NCBI GenBank assembly: GCA_950106755.1
Contig: OX467090.1
Location: 6,138,001 to 6,202,000, forward strand
Direction of reading: 5' to 3'
DNA from: Climacium dendroides
Taxonomy: Eukaryota; Streptophyta; Bryopsida; Hypnales; Climaciaceae
DNA: 64,000 nt
The position numbers were made by a program, and so were the translations under genes. How positions within the stretch are numbered: position 1 is the stretch's first letter; the number at the start of each line of letters is the position of its first letter. Below are positions 61,128-64,000 of the stretch, piece after piece. A model generated the notes under the pieces. That model was not told the origin of the DNA. It did not search any database and saw only the letters and a program-made list of their open reading frames with translations.

Positions 61128-64000
61128 CCGGATTCCTAATGCTCTAAAGAGAAAACAAGATTTTATCCTCTTCTCTTAACATGCAAAGTAAGGAAATGAT
61201 CTTACACATGCTTTGTGAATTCCATGAGAGGTTCCATAAAAAAATTAAAATTTTTTTGACTTGTAAAAATACCCTTTCCAAATGGTCAACTGCTAAAACC
61301 TACAATGAAAAATTCCCCCAAATTCCCTAGGTTGTGATAAAATCTCACTAAAAATTAGGATAGTTTTTTTTTTATATAAATAACACATCTTGACAAGTTT
61401 CAAGACATTCCAATAGTGGGAGGTATCTAAACCAACAAGATTCCTCCAAATTTACAACATGGAGGAATTTATGGGAAGTTGATCAACATCTTGGGAGCAT
61501 AGGAAATCAAAACAAAGTCAACAAAGGGTCTTGTCTCACCCTCTTTAGCCCTCCAAACAACCCTAGATAGTCACTTCTTTAAGAAAAGATAACCTCCAAA
61601 AGTTAGATTTTAAACTTTTTACTATTCTTAGTTGGTGGTAGTTTTCCGTGATCTTTTGGCAAAGGAAAAGGGGTAAAGGTTAGTCTAGACTAATAATGGC
61701 CTTTTGAAGCAATGGCACAATTTGTTTGTGATTTAGAGTTGATCTACAATAGTTAGAATTTTGGACCAGGATAGAAAGTAAAAATCCTAGAAGATGAAGA
61801 TGAAAATCTTGAGTGATAGGGTTATTGTAGAAAAAATGAAATACTATAAGAACCTATTTTTTGTTATGCCAGGCCCTTGACATGTGGTGTTCTTGTAGAC
61901 ATCAAATGCCAAAAGATTGGTGTTCCAAGAATGTTAATTTCCATGGGTGTCACAAAGTGCATTGATAAATTATTGTCAAAACAGATTGATGCTATCATTG
62001 ATGTTTATATTTTATTCAATATGACCTCAAATATAGTGATGTTTTTTTGGATGTTCAAAAAATAGAGTATTGCCATGTCAGCAAGCAAATGCATATTGAC
62101 TAAAGGTATGTTTAGAAAAATTACTGTAGGTTGTGGTAAAATATTGACTAAATGTAAAAAATTTAAGGGAGGGGTAGACATGTGGCATGCTTTGTAAAAA
62201 GAAGGAAAGGGATGGATGTATACCATAGATGAAAAGAGGAGCTCTTTATACAAGTATGGTGGTAGAAAGTAAGACAACCCATATGGGATATATAAGACAA
62301 GAATTGTACCTAAAATAGAATGTTTGAAACAACATCCATTTGTCTGAAACATCTAAATGTCCAATGGTCAAGCTCCCATCTTCAAATTGTCCCATATCTT
62401 TTTTGAGACTATGGACCAATTATGACTATAAATACATCCCTTCTACCTTTTATTTTTACTAATTATTAATGAAGTAATTCCTTTACTTTGTAAAAAAAAA
62501 TTCTTAATGGTATATGGTAAATTCTCTTTAACTTTTGTTGATTTTGACAATTTATATTGTTTATGTGTTTTTATTTATTTTTAAATATTATTTTTTGTTG
62601 AGGTTGCGTATAGGTATAGTGTCTATTAATTCATGTCTCTAGAAAAAGTCTAAATGTCTAAGTTGACATCTCAAAAATAATATAAAAAATCCTAAAAATA
62701 TATAAAAGTATATTGACTAGGCATGCTACATCATCTCGTTGGTTGACACGTCACTTTTTTGCCGCTATGTTAGTTGCTACACCATGTGCCATGTCATGAA
62801 TGGTCTAGATGAAAAGAAATTCATGTGGCTCTCTTTGCCCACGTACCACACAATTGGCAATCACATGGCATGATTTCATTGCAATGGTGAACCAATGTTT
62901 CTGTAGACATTAGATGCTTAGCATACAATGTTACATTATTATAAAGAATGTTTTCATCCCATCAATCTTGACAGGATTTTTTGGACATCAATATTGGCAT
63001 TAGTAGACATAACTCTCAACATCTACATGCAAATTTTAGACATTAAAAAAAATGGAATCCTTATAGTGAAAAGAGGTGGGTGCCTGAAAAGAGTATGGAA
63101 GGGCGCCCATTTCTCTCTCTAACTACCTCCATTTGTTATATTTGGATTTGTTTGGTCCAATTCATATTGGAGATTTTGGCATCTTTAAGCCAAAAACCTT
63201 GAACAATGTTTTGGGACTTTTTTGCCCCATTGTTGTTATTGTTGTTAAGATTGTGGAGGTCTTGGGGGTCGTTTAATATTGTGCATCTTTACATGCTATT
63301 CATTGCAGTTCTTTTAGAGCATGGAGTGTTCATTTAGGTACTATACTAACTTTTTGAAATTCTCCCATTGGGGAGTTCTTTTGGAGGGAATCGTAGGCTC
63401 TTTAGTTGTTATTGTACCAACTCTAAAGCAAACCCCCTTTGTACCTTGGCAATGCCACTTTGGGGGGACCTTCAATGTAGAGTTTGAGTTTTACTAACAT
63501 GTGGTACTACTAATCCAAATAAAAAACGGTGTGAAGTCATGCATTCTAATTTCTATGGTCCACTAACCTTATCAAAATTTGTTCGGGGTGTCACAAAATC
63601 CACTTAAATGGTAAAGCTTTGAATTCCCTAAGGATCAAAAGTCTTAGATTGTGTATTTAAAAGCTAACAAATGACGAAGCTTTGAACCCTAGCACTCAAA
63701 GGAAGTCTTAGATTTGGTATTAAAACCAATCCTATAGCAAAAGCTTTTAATCCTCACAGTGGTCAATTCCAAAGCTTAGTTTCCAAAATACTTTGAAAAC
63801 AATCCAAGATTTAGCCTCAAAAAGAGGGTCATTGTGGTATTTAAGTGTGATTAAAGTATGGTAACGACACAACAAAGGTAATTCTCTTGCTACTTCAAGT
63901 GGGTATCTTATATGTGTCAAATCAAAGGTAGAGGCTTTTCTACCCCTTTCGAATTTTTATTAGACATAATGAGGGACCAAGGCACCCCCAACAGCTTAGG
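61128..64000. other. Gene-free DNA to the window end
   Basis: No exon is recognised. About 62230-62420 is related to 18665-18790 plus 19160-19220. About 63610-63790 contains two or three degenerate direct repeats of roughly 65 bp with an AAAGCTTTGAA-like start and GTCTTAGATTTGGTATT. About 63150-63600 is richer in G and C than its surroundings but has no identifiable coding. Confidence 0.45.

Noticed and set aside
62005..62352. 115-aa minus-strand ORF as a gene
   Set aside because: It is hydrophobic from AT-rich composition, has no domain, and overlaps a dispersed repeat shared with 18.7-19.2 kb.

Overview
The window is nuclear DNA from a land plant. The evidence is GT-AG introns in every gene, plant-type versions of the proteins (an EH-first EHD GTPase and a membrane-anchored MORN protein), telo-box motifs (AAACCCTAA) upstream of genes, and a short insert of chloroplast petD. 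Introns of about 60-560 bp, very AT-rich gene-free DNA and bryophyte-like petD codon use suggest a non-seed plant, perhaps a moss. That placement is inference; the sequence does not settle it.

Six genes can be modelled exon by exon with phases that close exactly. AAR2 (+, 2285-6374, 12 exons, 410 aa) is a U5 snRNP / Prp8 assembly factor. eIF6 (-, 9968-12263, 7 exons, 245 aa) is the 60S anti-association factor. RPB12/RPABC4 (+, 21595-22439, 3 exons, 56 aa) is a shared RNA polymerase zinc subunit. An EHD-type membrane-remodelling GTPase (-, 23941-28743, 15 exons, 548 aa) stands head-to-head with a 278-aa gene (+, 30390-32592, 6 exons) that looks like a plant PAXX, an XRCC4-superfamily end-joining factor. 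A MORN-repeat membrane protein (-, 37107-38893, 3 exons, 449 aa) completes the set. Less certain are an intact 85-aa ORF (-, 726-983), a 104-aa ORF with a C-terminal membrane segment (+, 34784-35098) and a frameshifted LEA2/NHL-type pseudogene (+, about 32960-33600).

The rest is AT-rich and repeat-filled: 12.3-21.4 kb, and nearly everything from 41.3 kb to the end. Several non-autonomous transposon families can be defined from their ends. They are a TAGAAC(C/T)ACCCATT-ended family, a TTAACCCC-ended family (one copy in an intron of the PAXX-like gene), a CACTAAAA-ended MITE, a GGGGAATTTC-ended MITE, and a family ending AAGGTAAA. A 1371-bp CACTA element has a clean TTA target duplication and carries a tRNA-like segment and a large foldback. 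Three Helitron-like elements are present, two of them in a head-to-tail tandem. Nested insertions give relative ages. Long microsatellites occur at 16.35, 20.24, 40.94 and 53.06 kb.

The genes are unrelated housekeeping functions (splicing, ribosome biogenesis, transcription, endocytic membrane traffic, DNA repair) and show no sign of operating as one system. The most unusual items are the PAXX-like gene, the near-perfect 85-bp inverted repeat in AAR2 intron 5, the tandem Helitron-like pair, and the CACTA element with its tRNA-like cargo.
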